From positions 1-64,000 of the forward strand of contig CALEIK010000005.1 in assembly GCA_937876195.1 (NCBI GenBank): DNA of 64,000 bases, written 5' to 3'. Position 1 is the stretch's first letter; every line of letters begins with the position of its first letter. The notes below the pieces were generated by a model. The model was not told where the DNA came from and did not search any database. It was given only the letters and a program-made list of their open reading frames with translations. Below are positions 44,191-53,250 of this stretch, one piece after another. Source of the stretch: an uncultured Flavobacteriales bacterium (GTDB lineage: Bacteria; Bacteroidota; Bacteroidia; Flavobacteriales_D; Crocinitomicaceae). The position numbers were made by a program, and so were the translations under genes.

Positions 44191-44894
44191 TGTATATTGT
44201 AACTGGCATATCGAGAGGACTTGGGAAAGCAATTGTCGAGCAGTTACTTCAAAATGGTGAAACTGTTATAGGTGTCGGTCGATCGCATGATTTTTCGCAC
44301 TCCAATTTTTCATTTGTTTCTTGCGACCTAGGCGATAGTGAAGCGATTAAGGATTTAAAAATTGATCTTCCCGAAGAGCCAATTACGCTCATCAACAATG
44401 CTGGAATCCTTGGAAACATCCAGCGCTTGAGCGATCAGGAGGAACTGGATGTGCAGGAGGTCATGCAGGTGAACGTCGTTGCACCAATGCTTTTGCTTCA
44501 TAACATTTACAACCAACTTAGCGATCCATCTAGTTTCACACTTGTCAATATCAGTTCTGGAGCAGCAACACGTGCAATTCCCTCTTGGGCAAATTACTGT
44601 GCATCAAAAGCAGCACTGAATATGCTGACAGAGACCTTTTACTTGGAAGAAAAGGAAAAGGAAAACCACCCTAAAGTCTATGCTGTGGCTCCTGGAGTTA
44701 TTGACACCGATATGCAAGTTCAAATTCGTGCAACAAGTCAAACCGATTTTTCATCCGTTGATAATTTCAAGGAATTAAAAGCGTCAAATAGTTTATATTC
44801 ACCAGAATTGGCTGCAAAGAAGCTATTGAACTTGTTAAAACAACCTTTTTCTGGAACTATTTTTCAAGATTTGAGAACCATCGAAACGGTTTAA
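44190..44894 (+). CDS. Short-chain dehydrogenase/reductase
   Basis: 234 residues, classical SDR. Cofactor motif YIVTGISRGLGKAIVEQLL, LINNAGILG, catalytic Ser in VNISSGAATRA and YCASK (Tyr-x3-Lys near 136-140), then VAPGVIDTDM. The GVGR after strand 2 suggests NADP(H) preference. It resembles the YueD/sepiapterin-reductase-like group, but the substrate cannot be predicted. It overlaps the TrkA-type gene by one base. Confidence 0.9.
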   Translation: MYIVTGISRGLGKAIVEQLLQNGETVIGVGRSHDFSHSNFSFVSCDLGDSEAIKDLKIDLPEEPITLINNAGILGNIQRLSDQEELDVQEVMQVNVVAPMLLLHNIYNQLSDPSSFTLVNISSGAATRAIPSWANYCASKAALNMLTETFYLEEKEKENHPKVYAVAPGVIDTDMQVQIRATSQTDFSSVDNFKELKASNSLYSPELAAKKLLNLLKQPFSGTIFQDLRTIETV

Positions 44895-44944
44895 TCAATT
44901 CTTAATACACTTCATCCTTAATTTAATACCATAGAAACGATTAA

Positions 44945-44976
44945 TTTGCATTTATGTAAGGTCTTTCGTATTTTCA
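44945..44976 (+). promoter_or_regulatory. Promoter of the first M43 protease gene
   Basis: TTTG at 44945-44948, 20 bases, then TATTTTCA at 44969-44976, an imperfect match to TAnnTTTG. 32 bases before the ATG at 45009. Confidence 0.4.
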
Positions 44977-45008
44977 CAGTCTAAGAATTGTATTTTAAAA
45001 CTAAAACT

Positions 45009-47114
45009 ATGAAAAAAACTTTCTTCTCCTTGTTAGGGATCCTCCTGTTTTCAACAAGTTTACTTGCCCAAAAGGCAAATTTTGATCCATCCAATGCGAG
45101 AGATGGTGAAACCGTAGAATTTTGTGCTCAGCACAAAAAATCTGCCCAAATTCAAGCAATCCAAGAATATGTTGATGGAATTGTTGTGGATGATCTTGCG
45201 CCAGTAAATACTCCAAAAGGAGTGGTTTATTATATTCCAGTAGTTTTTCACGTGCTTCACAATGGAGGAAATGAGAATATTTCGGATGCTCAAATTTTTG
45301 ATGCAGTTGACATTTTGAACCGCGATTTTAGACGACTGAATGCAGATGCAGATAATGTGCATGCTGATTTCCAAGGAATGCCTTCAGATGCTGAAATAGA
45401 ATTTCGTTTGGCAACAAAAGCACCGAACGGAGATTGTTTTACTGGAATTACAAGAACGAACAATCCTATTACATTCGATGGATCGAGTGGTTATTCTCAG
45501 GTTCAGGCGATTGTAAATGGAAACGATATTTACCAAGGAAATTGGGCAGGGAACAATTATTTAAACATTTTCGTTGTAGCCGATGCGGGAGGTGCTGCTG
45601 GGTACACAACAACACCATGGTCTACAGCAATGACGAATGGGATTTGGATTTTACACTCCTATGTTGGGTCTATTGGCACAGGTAGTACTGGTGCAAGCCG
45701 CGCGTTAACACATGAGGTGGGTCACTGGTTGAATTTGGAACACACGTGGGGGCCAAACAATAACCCTGGAAATGGGGCAAGCTGTTCGAGTGATGATTAT
45801 GTTGCCGATACACCGAATACCATTGGTGTAACATCGTGTGCATTGAATGAGAATACATGTGGACCGCGTGCAAACGTGGAAAACTATATGGACTATTCAT
45901 ACTGTTCAAAAATGTTTACTGCAGGTCAAGTAACCCGAATGCGTAATGCATTAAACTCTGGTACAGGAGGAAGAAGCACAGTAAAATCAGCGTCAAACTT
46001 AACCAATGTGGGAGCAGATGGTAACTTGTATTTATGCGAGGCAGGTTTTTCAGCAGATAGAACGTCAATTTGTCCTGGAGACCAAATTCAATTTACAGAT
46101 GAGTCTTTTAATTTAACAACTGGTTGGACATGGACATTTACTGGAGGTGTTCCAGCAAGTTCTACAGATCAGAATCCAACTGTTACCTATTCGACACCGG
46201 GTATTTATGAGGTAACACTAGTTGCAACGGATGGATCAACCAACGACACTGAAACTAAAACGGCATATATCCGCGTGGTTCCTGCACCAGCAAGTATTCC
46301 TTTATTGGAAGGGTTTGAGGCGTATTCAACCTTTTCAGGAATCGATCAGTGGGAGGTGTACAATCCAAATGGGAATGGTTTCGAATTAACCACTGCTGCA
46401 GGATTGAACAGTGCTAAGTCGGCTCGTTTATTGAATTTTGGACAAACCGCTGGATCAAAAGATGAACTTATATCAGCACCGGTGGACTTGTCTGCAGTAG
46501 CATCTTCAATGACGTTGAGTTATAGATATGCTTACAAACGTAGAAACACCAGCGATGGAGATAAAATGCGTTTGTTTGTTACGAGCAATTGTGGTGAAAC
46601 TTGGGCAATCCGTAACACATTACTGTTGTACATTATTACAGCGGATGTTCAATCTTCTTCGTATACGCCAGCTTCAGAAACTGACTGGAAAACTGTGCAC
46701 GTAACAAACATTACAGGCACCTATTTCGTCGAAAATTTCCGTTACAAATTTGAATTTGAATCAGATGGAGGAAATAATATGTACATCGACAATATTAATA
46801 TTTATGAGGGTGGACCTTCCGACAACGTAGTGGTTGGCTTGTCTGACATGGGAGAGTCTGTATTGGCTGGGTTCAATATGTATCCAAACCCAACAGACAA
46901 TGAGCTAAACGTTGAGTTTAGTGTGGAATCACCTCAGGATGTAGTGTTTAACATTCAAGACCTTACTGGTAAAGTAGCGGTGCGAAGCTTGATTAAGGCA
47001 GATACTGGTGCAAACCATGTGTTTGTAAATACAAGTGAATTGGCTGCAGGGATTTATTTCTTAGAAATTCAGGCAGGTGGATTGAAAGAAACACGTCAGT
47101 TTATCGTTAAATAA
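45009..47114 (+). CDS. Secreted M43 zinc metalloprotease with PKD and T9SS domains (copy 1)
   Basis: 701 residues from the ATG at 45009 (an upstream start at 44988 is rejected for lack of signal context). Signal peptide MKKTFFSLLGILLFSTSLLA. The pappalysin-type catalytic motif is THEVGHWLNLEHTWG: His235 opens HExxHxxGxxH-like geometry, and YMDYSYCSKMFTAGQV is the downstream Met-turn. A PKD module follows (about 350-430: WTWTFTGGVPASSTDQNPTV), then a jelly-roll-like region, then the sorting domain FNMYPNPTDNELNVEFSV. Extracellular proteolysis, probably nutritional. It has a close paralogue immediately downstream. Confidence 0.9.
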   Translation: MKKTFFSLLGILLFSTSLLAQKANFDPSNARDGETVEFCAQHKKSAQIQAIQEYVDGIVVDDLAPVNTPKGVVYYIPVVFHVLHNGGNENISDAQIFDAVDILNRDFRRLNADADNVHADFQGMPSDAEIEFRLATKAPNGDCFTGITRTNNPITFDGSSGYSQVQAIVNGNDIYQGNWAGNNYLNIFVVADAGGAAGYTTTPWSTAMTNGIWILHSYVGSIGTGSTGASRALTHEVGHWLNLEHTWGPNNNPGNGASCSSDDYVADTPNTIGVTSCALNENTCGPRANVENYMDYSYCSKMFTAGQVTRMRNALNSGTGGRSTVKSASNLTNVGADGNLYLCEAGFSADRTSICPGDQIQFTDESFNLTTGWTWTFTGGVPASSTDQNPTVTYSTPGIYEVTLVATDGSTNDTETKTAYIRVVPAPASIPLLEGFEAYSTFSGIDQWEVYNPNGNGFELTTAAGLNSAKSARLLNFGQTAGSKDELISAPVDLSAVASSMTLSYRYAYKRRNTSDGDKMRLFVTSNCGETWAIRNTLLLYIITADVQSSSYTPASETDWKTVHVTNITGTYFVENFRYKFEFESDGGNNMYIDNINIYEGGPSDNVVVGLSDMGESVLAGFNMYPNPTDNELNVEFSVESPQDVVFNIQDLTGKVAVRSLIKADTGANHVFVNTSELAAGIYFLEIQAGGLKETRQFIVK

Positions 47115-47141
47115 CGAATAGAATTATATAGAAATAAGTAG

Positions 47142-47173
47142 AACAAAGGGAACTCTGAAAGGTTCCCTTTGTT
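47142..47173 (+). terminator. Terminator between the tandem M43 genes
   Basis: Perfect 12-bp stem AACAAAGGGAAC / GTTCCCTTTGTT with an 8-base loop, ending in a TTTGTT tract. It lies 27 bases after the first protease stop and 17 bases before the second ATG, so copy 2 probably has reduced read-through or its own start. Confidence 0.75.
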
Positions 47174-47190
47174 ATCTAACAAATAGAAGC

Positions 47191-49365
47191 ATGAAAAAAA
47201 TATTATTTTTAATTGTTTGTGGTTTTGGTCTGTCAAGCATTACAATGGCTCAGTCTTCGAATGAAGTTGTGGGCAACTGGTGCGGGACATCTCAAAGGAT
47301 GAACTCCATGTGGAATAATCCACAAACCAATGATATTCTTACTCAGGATCAACTATTGCGAGAGCAAGAGGCGTTGAACCCAGTAAATATCCCAAAGGGA
47401 ACAATTTATAAAATTCCAACGGTTTTTCATATTCTTCATAATGGAGGAGCAGAAAACATCTCGGAAGAGCAGATTTTCAATGCCATAGAGGTGATGACTC
47501 GTGATTTTAGAAAGCAAAACGCGGACACCACTGAACTACCTCTTGTGTTTGATACGATAGCAGGTGATGCAGAAATTGAATTTGTATTGGCAACAAAAGC
47601 CCCAGATGGAACATGCTTTCAAGGCTATACAAGAACTCAGTCGCAGTTGACCCATGAAGGAGATGATGGTGGTGCACAAGTAGATGCTATTAGGAATGGA
47701 AACGATGTGTACCAAGGAAACTGGCCAAGCAATCAGTACCTAAACGTTTTTGTTATTGCTGATGCAGGTGGTGCTGGAGGGTATACAAATTACCCGAATA
47801 ACTGGAATCCTGGCGACATGTCCAATGGAATATGGATTCTACATACGCAGTTCGGTGAAATAGGAACTAGCAGTCCTTCTGGAGGTCGTTCCATGACTCA
47901 CGAAGTTGGACATTGGCTCAACCTACCACATACTTGGGGATCAAATAACGATCCAGGATCTGGCACATGCGATATTGATATAGGATGGGGAGGACAAGAT
48001 AATAACGACGATGGTGTGGCTGACACTCCAAGATGTTTAGGAACTTCTTCTTGTTCAACGGCACACAATTCTTGTTCCAATGATGATATAGATGGATACT
48101 GGACAATAGACGTTCCAGATAACGTTCAAAACTATATGGATTACGCACTATCATGTCAAACAATGTTCACACTAGGACAGGTGGATCGAATGCGAACCGC
48201 TATTACTTCAAGTGTAGGGGGAAGAAATAATTTATGGACGCCGGGAAATTTAACAGCAACAGGAGCCGATGGAGATCTTTATTTGTGCGAAACACGTTTT
48301 TCAGCAGATAGAACATCCATTTGTTCTGGGGAAGTTGTTCAGTTCACGGATGAATCGTTCAATTCGGTAAACGGATGGGAATGGGATTTTGCAGGTGGAA
48401 CCCCAGCAACATCCACGGATCAACACCCTACTGTAACATATAATACGCCAGGGATCTATGAGGTATCATTGACAGCAACGGACGGAACGACGGATGAAAC
48501 GGAAACTAAAACAGCATACATTCGTGTGGTACCGTCATCTTCAAGTTTGCCGTTTTTAGAGGGATTTGAATCCTTTTCTACATTGGATGGCATAGACGAG
48601 TGGGAAGTAATCAACCTCAATGGAAATGGATTTGAGCTAGAAACTGCTACTGGTTTGAACAGCGCTAAATCAGCGCGTTTATTGAACCATAGTGAGACAG
48701 TTGGTTCTAAGGATGAATTGGTAGCTTCACCGGTTGATTTATCTGCAGCGACGGACATCACCTTAAGCTACCGTTATGCATACAAGAGAAGAAACTCATC
48801 AGATCAAGACAGAATGAGGGTGTTTGTAACGAATAACTGTGGTGACACCTGGGCGGTACGTAATACGTTGTTGTTGAATATTATTACAGCTGAAATCCAA
48901 ACAACTTCTTTTACTCCAGCTGCTGAAAGCGACTGGAAAACGGTGCACGTTACGAACATTACAAGTACTTATTTCGTGGAGAATTTTAGATTCAAATTTG
49001 CCTTTGAAGCAGGCGGGGGAAACAATATGTACCTTGACAATATCAATATTTATGAAGGAGAACCTTCAGACGATATAGTGGTGGTAGGTACAACAGATCT
49101 TGAAGGCACTGCGCTATCAGGACTCAGTTTATATCCAAATCCAACAGATAGTGAATTGAATGTTGAATTTAGCGTGGAATCGACACAGGATATTGTATTA
49201 AGTATGCAAGACCTTACGGGGAAGGTTGTACAACAACATTTAATCAAAGCTGAAACAGGTGCCAATCACGTGTTTATTGAAACAAGTGGAATGGCAGCTG
49301 GAGTATACTTCCTTGAAATTTATGTAGGTGGATCTAAAGAAACACGACAGGTTATTGTGAAGTAA
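47191..49365 (+). CDS. Secreted M43 zinc metalloprotease with PKD and T9SS domains (copy 2)
   Basis: 724 residues, paralogue of the gene just upstream with the same domain order. Signal peptide MKKILFLIVCGFGLSSITMA. Catalytic motif THEVGHWLNLPHTWG with His237, then YMDYALSCQTMFTLGQV. Copy 2 has an extra segment of about 25 residues after the zinc site (DIDIGWGGQDNNDDGVADT), rich in Asp and possibly calcium-binding. PKD and C-terminal regions are much closer to copy 1 than the N-terminal 60 residues. Sorting domain LSLYPNPTDSELNVEFSV. A strong terminator follows. Confidence 0.9.
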   Translation: MKKILFLIVCGFGLSSITMAQSSNEVVGNWCGTSQRMNSMWNNPQTNDILTQDQLLREQEALNPVNIPKGTIYKIPTVFHILHNGGAENISEEQIFNAIEVMTRDFRKQNADTTELPLVFDTIAGDAEIEFVLATKAPDGTCFQGYTRTQSQLTHEGDDGGAQVDAIRNGNDVYQGNWPSNQYLNVFVIADAGGAGGYTNYPNNWNPGDMSNGIWILHTQFGEIGTSSPSGGRSMTHEVGHWLNLPHTWGSNNDPGSGTCDIDIGWGGQDNNDDGVADTPRCLGTSSCSTAHNSCSNDDIDGYWTIDVPDNVQNYMDYALSCQTMFTLGQVDRMRTAITSSVGGRNNLWTPGNLTATGADGDLYLCETRFSADRTSICSGEVVQFTDESFNSVNGWEWDFAGGTPATSTDQHPTVTYNTPGIYEVSLTATDGTTDETETKTAYIRVVPSSSSLPFLEGFESFSTLDGIDEWEVINLNGNGFELETATGLNSAKSARLLNHSETVGSKDELVASPVDLSAATDITLSYRYAYKRRNSSDQDRMRVFVTNNCGDTWAVRNTLLLNIITAEIQTTSFTPAAESDWKTVHVTNITSTYFVENFRFKFAFEAGGGNNMYLDNINIYEGEPSDDIVVVGTTDLEGTALSGLSLYPNPTDSELNVEFSVESTQDIVLSMQDLTGKVVQQHLIKAETGANHVFIETSGMAAGVYFLEIYVGGSKETRQVIVK

Positions 49366-49386
49366 TAACTTTTTTGAAAGCATTGT

Positions 49387-49428
49387 AAAAACTGCCAATC
49401 CGTTTACTTCGGATTGGCAGTTTTTTTT
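49387..49428. terminator. Bidirectional terminator between the M43 and hemD genes
   Basis: Perfect 16-bp stem AAAAACTGCCAATCCG / CGGATTGGCAGTTTTT with a 7-base loop, flanked by an A-run and a T-run, between convergent genes ending at 49365 and 49469. Confidence 0.9.
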
Positions 49429-49468
49429 GACCAATTTTTTTGATGCAGTTTAAGTGCTCCTGTGGAAT

Positions 49469-50128
49469 TTATTTTCCCCGCAATAGTTCAATTAAATCCT
49501 CAATGGAGGAGTTCTTTAAGGTGGCCGTTACCTGGACACCACGTTGCGCTAAATAGTTCGTTGTACTTTCTCCCCACGAGTAGACTTCTGCTTCACTAGG
49601 AATGGTGTTGAGTGTCAAAAAACCCTCCACGTTGGACGGACTGGTAAAAGCATAAGCTCCGCAGTAAGAAAGTGGTTTTGAAACAATGTTCGTTTTGTAA
49701 ACGGCAACTTCCTCCTTGAATTCTGCATCCAATAAAGACGAAATAGAATTTTTTGAAATATCAGAACTTGGAAATAGAACGCGCTTGTTTGCCGACCACT
49801 CCTTAAACTCCGCTGCTACAGTGGAAATAGCTCCACTTTCCTGACCTTGAAAATGAACAGTGTAGCCCAATCCTTGAAGGAGTTCCGCGGTTTTATTTCC
49901 CGTACAGGCGATAAGAACATTTTCAGGAATTTTATGTTGGTATCGAAAGAAAATAACGCTGCGTGGACTGCTAAAATAGAGAATATCAAAAGGATGTTTG
50001 ATTGAAAATTGAACGGGCTCAAAATGCAAAAAAGATTGCGCAATTAAGGTGACACCCTGTTTATCCAAAAACGCTGCGAGGGATGAAACTTCGTCGTAGT
50101 TTTTTGATATGAAGAAGGGTGATTTCAA
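49469..50128 (-). CDS. hemD: Uroporphyrinogen-III synthase
   Basis: 219 residues. HemD is poorly conserved but the fold markers are present: FDILYFSSPRSVIFF (I-domain), LIACTGNKTAELLQGLGY, and GAYAFTSPSNVEGFL with YSWGESTTNYLAQRG at the end. It closes and inverts the D ring of hydroxymethylbilane to make uroporphyrinogen III. The start overlaps hemC by four bases. Gene order hemA-hemC-hemD makes the call secure. Confidence 0.9.
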   Translation of the reverse strand: MKSPFFISKNYDEVSSLAAFLDKQGVTLIAQSFLHFEPVQFSIKHPFDILYFSSPRSVIFFRYQHKIPENVLIACTGNKTAELLQGLGYTVHFQGQESGAISTVAAEFKEWSANKRVLFPSSDISKNSISSLLDAEFKEEVAVYKTNIVSKPLSYCGAYAFTSPSNVEGFLTLNTIPSEAEVYSWGESTTNYLAQRGVQVTATLKNSSIEDLIELLRGK

Positions 50129-51015
50129 TCTGAATGATTCTTAAGTTCTGCAATAACCTTTTCAGCAACTCCTTCGAACCCATCTAATGCATAATTGAGA
50201 TAAATGCAATTGCTTTGAGCATTCTTTGCATACGACACGAACAGTTCATTTTCTTCTGTGCAATACACACCTAGGGGGAGCTGACATCCACCGTCCAATA
50301 AGTTCAGTACCTTGCGTTCCAATTGAATGCGCTCTTGAACGGCAGGGGAATTTAATTTTTGTAGGATAGTGAATAATTCTTGATCAGCTTCACGAATTTG
50401 CAATCCTAAAACACCCTGTGCAGGTGCTGGAACAAATTCTTTGGGATCTAACACTTCTACATGAAATTCGGAAAGATCAAGTTCGAGTCGATCCACACCC
50501 GCTTTTGCGAGTAGAATGGCGTCGTAGTTCCCTTCTCGTAGTTTATTGATGCGCGTTGGAACATTGCCACGTAAATCGTGAATGGTAGCGTCTGGTCGAT
50601 GCGTTAATACCTGCGATTTTCGTCGAGCCGAAGAGGTACCAACAATGCTATTTGCCTTTAACTGCCATTTCTGTTCCGAGTCGACAGCATTCTTATTGAT
50701 GAGTAACAAGTCAGCAGGATTGGCGCGCTGAGAAACAGCAGCAATCATAAGTTTTTCAGGGGGCGTCGTTTCTAAATCCTTGTGTGAGTGAACGGCTAAA
50801 TCAATACTTCCATCCAGCAAGGCATCTTCAATTTCTTTCGTGAAAAATCCTTTTCCCTCTAATTTGTCAAAACTCAGGTGCTGAATTTTATCACCCTGTG
50901 TTTTGATGATTTTAATTTCTACGCTGCAATTGATTTTTTCAAGTTCGGACTTCACAAAATAAGCTTGCCATAACGCAAGGTCACTTCCTCTAGATCCAAT
51001 AACAATGTGCTTCAT
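50125..51015 (-). CDS. hemC: Hydroxymethylbilane synthase (porphobilinogen deaminase)
   Basis: 296 residues. IVIGSRGSDLALWQAYFV at the N-terminus, SAHK-type segment DLAVHSHKDLETTPP, SSARRKSQVL, RGNVPTRINKL and the cofactor-binding Cys in LLDGGCQLPLGVYC, where the dipyrromethane attaches. It joins four porphobilinogens into the linear tetrapyrrole used by HemD. Overlaps hemA by one base and hemD by four, a translationally coupled operon. Confidence 0.96.
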   Translation of the reverse strand: MKHIVIGSRGSDLALWQAYFVKSELEKINCSVEIKIIKTQGDKIQHLSFDKLEGKGFFTKEIEDALLDGSIDLAVHSHKDLETTPPEKLMIAAVSQRANPADLLLINKNAVDSEQKWQLKANSIVGTSSARRKSQVLTHRPDATIHDLRGNVPTRINKLREGNYDAILLAKAGVDRLELDLSEFHVEVLDPKEFVPAPAQGVLGLQIREADQELFTILQKLNSPAVQERIQLERKVLNLLDGGCQLPLGVYCTEENELFVSYAKNAQSNCIYLNYALDGFEGVAEKVIAELKNHSD

Positions 51016-52262
51016 TAAGAATGTTTTTTGAGCAGAATTTCCTTTGCCATAAGCATCGGCATACTCATGTATTTTTTCTCCATGTATCCGACGATTTTTT
51101 CCAAAACTTCGCGTGAATTTGCATCCATGGAATTGAGTTCGTTTTTAAATACCTCCGTCATTGCGGTGTGCTTAATTTCCTTCACCTTTTGAGGGACATC
51201 ACGCATCGCAAGTTCAACGGTTCTGACCTGTTGAATGTGTTGAAATTCATACAACGCTTCCGATACGATTTCTTCCACATGTTGAATCTCTGCGGAACGC
51301 AATTTTAAATTCTCGTTGGAAATTTTCTGAAGAACTTCCACTGAAATATGGGTGACATGGTACTTATCAATGATGGTCGGAGATAAATCTTGTGGTATTG
51401 CAATATCAATTACCACTTTTCGACTTGTATCTCCGTTCAACAATTGTGAATAGATTTCATCCGTAAGAATGTGGCTTTCGGCACCTGTGCAAGTAATAAT
51501 GACATCAAAACCTTTGTCAAACGTATTTAAATCCGACAATGGGTGAGCAATTCCATGCAATTCATTGGCAAGAACTTGCGCCTTTTCAAAAGTTCGGTTG
51601 AACACATGAAAATTGGTAAAGCCATGCTTCTTGAGGAACTTGCTCATATTTGTATTCGTCACACCAGCACCAATAATCAAGATACGAGAGTCCAATGGGA
51701 CGTTCAACGATTTTAATTTATGATATGCCAACGAAACTACAGAAACTGGTTTCCGTGCGATGCTCGTCTCTGTGTATACTTTTTTAGCCGTTTCAATCGT
51801 GTGTCGCATCAATAATCGAATTAAATCACCCGTCAATTTCATGTCACGAGATGCCTCAAAAGCGTTGCGAACTTGTGTGATGATTTCGCGTTCACCAATA
51901 ACCATCGAATCGATAGAAGATGCAACAATTAACTGGTGTTCCACGGCTTGTATTCCCGTAAATAAAATGCCAGAATTTGAAAAGTGCTCGACTTTATCGA
52001 TTTCAAAAGAAGGATAAAGTGTCTCAAAGAAGATGTTGAGAAAATGATGATCCACAATTTGCTCCGTGGTAAAGGTAAATTCAACGCGGTTGCAGGTGGA
52101 TAAGAACATTAGTTCTCCGAGAGAAAGGGTCTCTTTTAAATGCGTTAATCTCGCTTGTTGATGATCTTCTTCAATATGCAACTCACCGATCTCATTTACA
52201 GAGAGGTTACGATGTGTAAAAGCGACAATATGTAGGGCATTCAAGCCTTTTGATGGTAACAC
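51015..52262 (-). CDS. hemA: Glutamyl-tRNA reductase
   Basis: 415 residues from a GTG start; a TTG six codons downstream is an alternative. Catalytic Cys in MFLSTCNRVEFTF (about residue 55), NADPH domain ILIIGAGVTNTNMSKFLKKH, and a C-terminal helical dimerisation domain. It reduces glutamyl-tRNA to glutamate-1-semialdehyde, the committed step of C5-pathway heme synthesis. First gene of hemA-hemC-hemD on the minus strand. The gap to the divergent RDD gene contains a perfect 17-bp palindrome (52323-52339) that might be an operator. Confidence 0.96.
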   Translation of the reverse strand: MLPSKGLNALHIVAFTHRNLSVNEIGELHIEEDHQQARLTHLKETLSLGELMFLSTCNRVEFTFTTEQIVDHHFLNIFFETLYPSFEIDKVEHFSNSGILFTGIQAVEHQLIVASSIDSMVIGEREIITQVRNAFEASRDMKLTGDLIRLLMRHTIETAKKVYTETSIARKPVSVVSLAYHKLKSLNVPLDSRILIIGAGVTNTNMSKFLKKHGFTNFHVFNRTFEKAQVLANELHGIAHPLSDLNTFDKGFDVIITCTGAESHILTDEIYSQLLNGDTSRKVVIDIAIPQDLSPTIIDKYHVTHISVEVLQKISNENLKLRSAEIQHVEEIVSEALYEFQHIQQVRTVELAMRDVPQKVKEIKHTAMTEVFKNELNSMDANSREVLEKIVGYMEKKYMSMPMLMAKEILLKKHS

Positions 52263-52322
52263 AAGTGCAAATATGCTGAGTTATTCGTGTTTATTTGTCA
52301 CGCAATTGTCATATTCACTATA

Positions 52323-52385
52323 TTTAGAACTGTTCTAAACTAGGCGGTAAACCTCATGCCAGCAAATGACCGTGTTAACTGTTCT
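52323..52385. promoter_or_regulatory. Palindrome and repeated half-site in the hemA upstream region
   Basis: TTTAGAAC-T-GTTCTAAA (52323-52339) is a perfect 8+1+8 inverted repeat. AACTGTTCT recurs at 52377-52385. Position between divergent genes suggests a transcription-factor site; the factor is unknown. It is not a standard Fur, PerR or LexA box. Confidence 0.4.
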
Positions 52386-52469
52386 GAAGGGATCGATATG
52401 AACGCATTTTATTCCACGCATTTTTCCTACTTTACATTCAAAAAACTATCTTTAAGCCAAGTTTAGAGG

Positions 52470-53240
52470 ATGAAATCAATAGAGTTTGAATCAGCACAGA
52501 ATGTAAAAATTGAGTACGAACTTGCTTCAGTAGCTCAGCGCACGGCTGCGGCATTTATTGATTTTTCAGCTTTTGTCATCTACTTCTTCGTGTTTGGAAT
52601 GGTCATCGGCTTTACGGGTTATTTTGAAGCGGATTATGGAACCTTTCTTTTCGTTCAATTGCTGTTAATGAAACTTCCATGGATCTTTTACCATCCAATC
52701 ATTGAATATTTGACCCATGGGCAAAGCCTTGGTAAGTATATTTTGGGCATTCGTGTCGTGACCGTTTCAGGAGAACGACCAGGACTTCGCGAGGTGTTTA
52801 CGCGGTGGATTTTTCGTGGAGATTTTCTTTGGATCAGCGCTGACTTTTTCGCGCTGTTTTGGTTCGGAATTGGGATTCTGGGGATTGTATTTGCTGGAAC
52901 GTCTGAGCGCAGACAGCGCATGGGAGATGTGATGGCGAATACTGTAGTCATCAAGAATAAGTCATCTATTCGCTATACGTTAAGGGACGTACTTGACATT
53001 AAAAACCAAGAAAACTACACGCCAGAATACCCGAATGCGGTTCAGTTTACCGACGAGGATATGCTCTTAATTAAAAATACAATCCAACGATTGCGCTCCA
53101 ATCCAACCCCTGAAACAAAGAAGTTTGCCATTGAACTGGCGGATGAATCAGCCCGTCTTCTTGGCTTGGCTGAAACACCGGATAAACGCATGAAATTTTT
53201 ACAAACACTGCTACAAGATTATGTAGTTTTAACGCGATAA
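52470..53240 (+). CDS. RDD family membrane protein
   Basis: 256 residues. The RDD domain occupies about 1-160 with three membrane segments: IDFSAFVIYFFVFGMVIGF, FVQLLLMKLPWIFYHPII and FFALFWFGIGILGIVFAG. Signature residues: Arg in SVAQRTAAAFIDF, then HGQSLGKYILGIRVV and RRQRMGDVMANTVV. A cytoplasmic tail of about 90 residues follows. RDD proteins are often linked to ion homeostasis, but roles vary. TATCTTTA about 20 bases upstream is a near -7 match. rsmI begins 10 bases later. Confidence 0.88.
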   Translation: MKSIEFESAQNVKIEYELASVAQRTAAAFIDFSAFVIYFFVFGMVIGFTGYFEADYGTFLFVQLLLMKLPWIFYHPIIEYLTHGQSLGKYILGIRVVTVSGERPGLREVFTRWIFRGDFLWISADFFALFWFGIGILGIVFAGTSERRQRMGDVMANTVVIKNKSSIRYTLRDVLDIKNQENYTPEYPNAVQFTDEDMLLIKNTIQRLRSNPTPETKKFAIELADESARLLGLAETPDKRMKFLQTLLQDYVVLTR

Positions 53241-53250
53241 CGTCGATAGT

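Noticed and set aside
52323..52339. LexA/SOS box in the hemA upstream palindrome
   Set aside because: GAAC and GTTC are separated by one base, not four as in the Gram-positive box, and there is no DNA-repair gene next to it.
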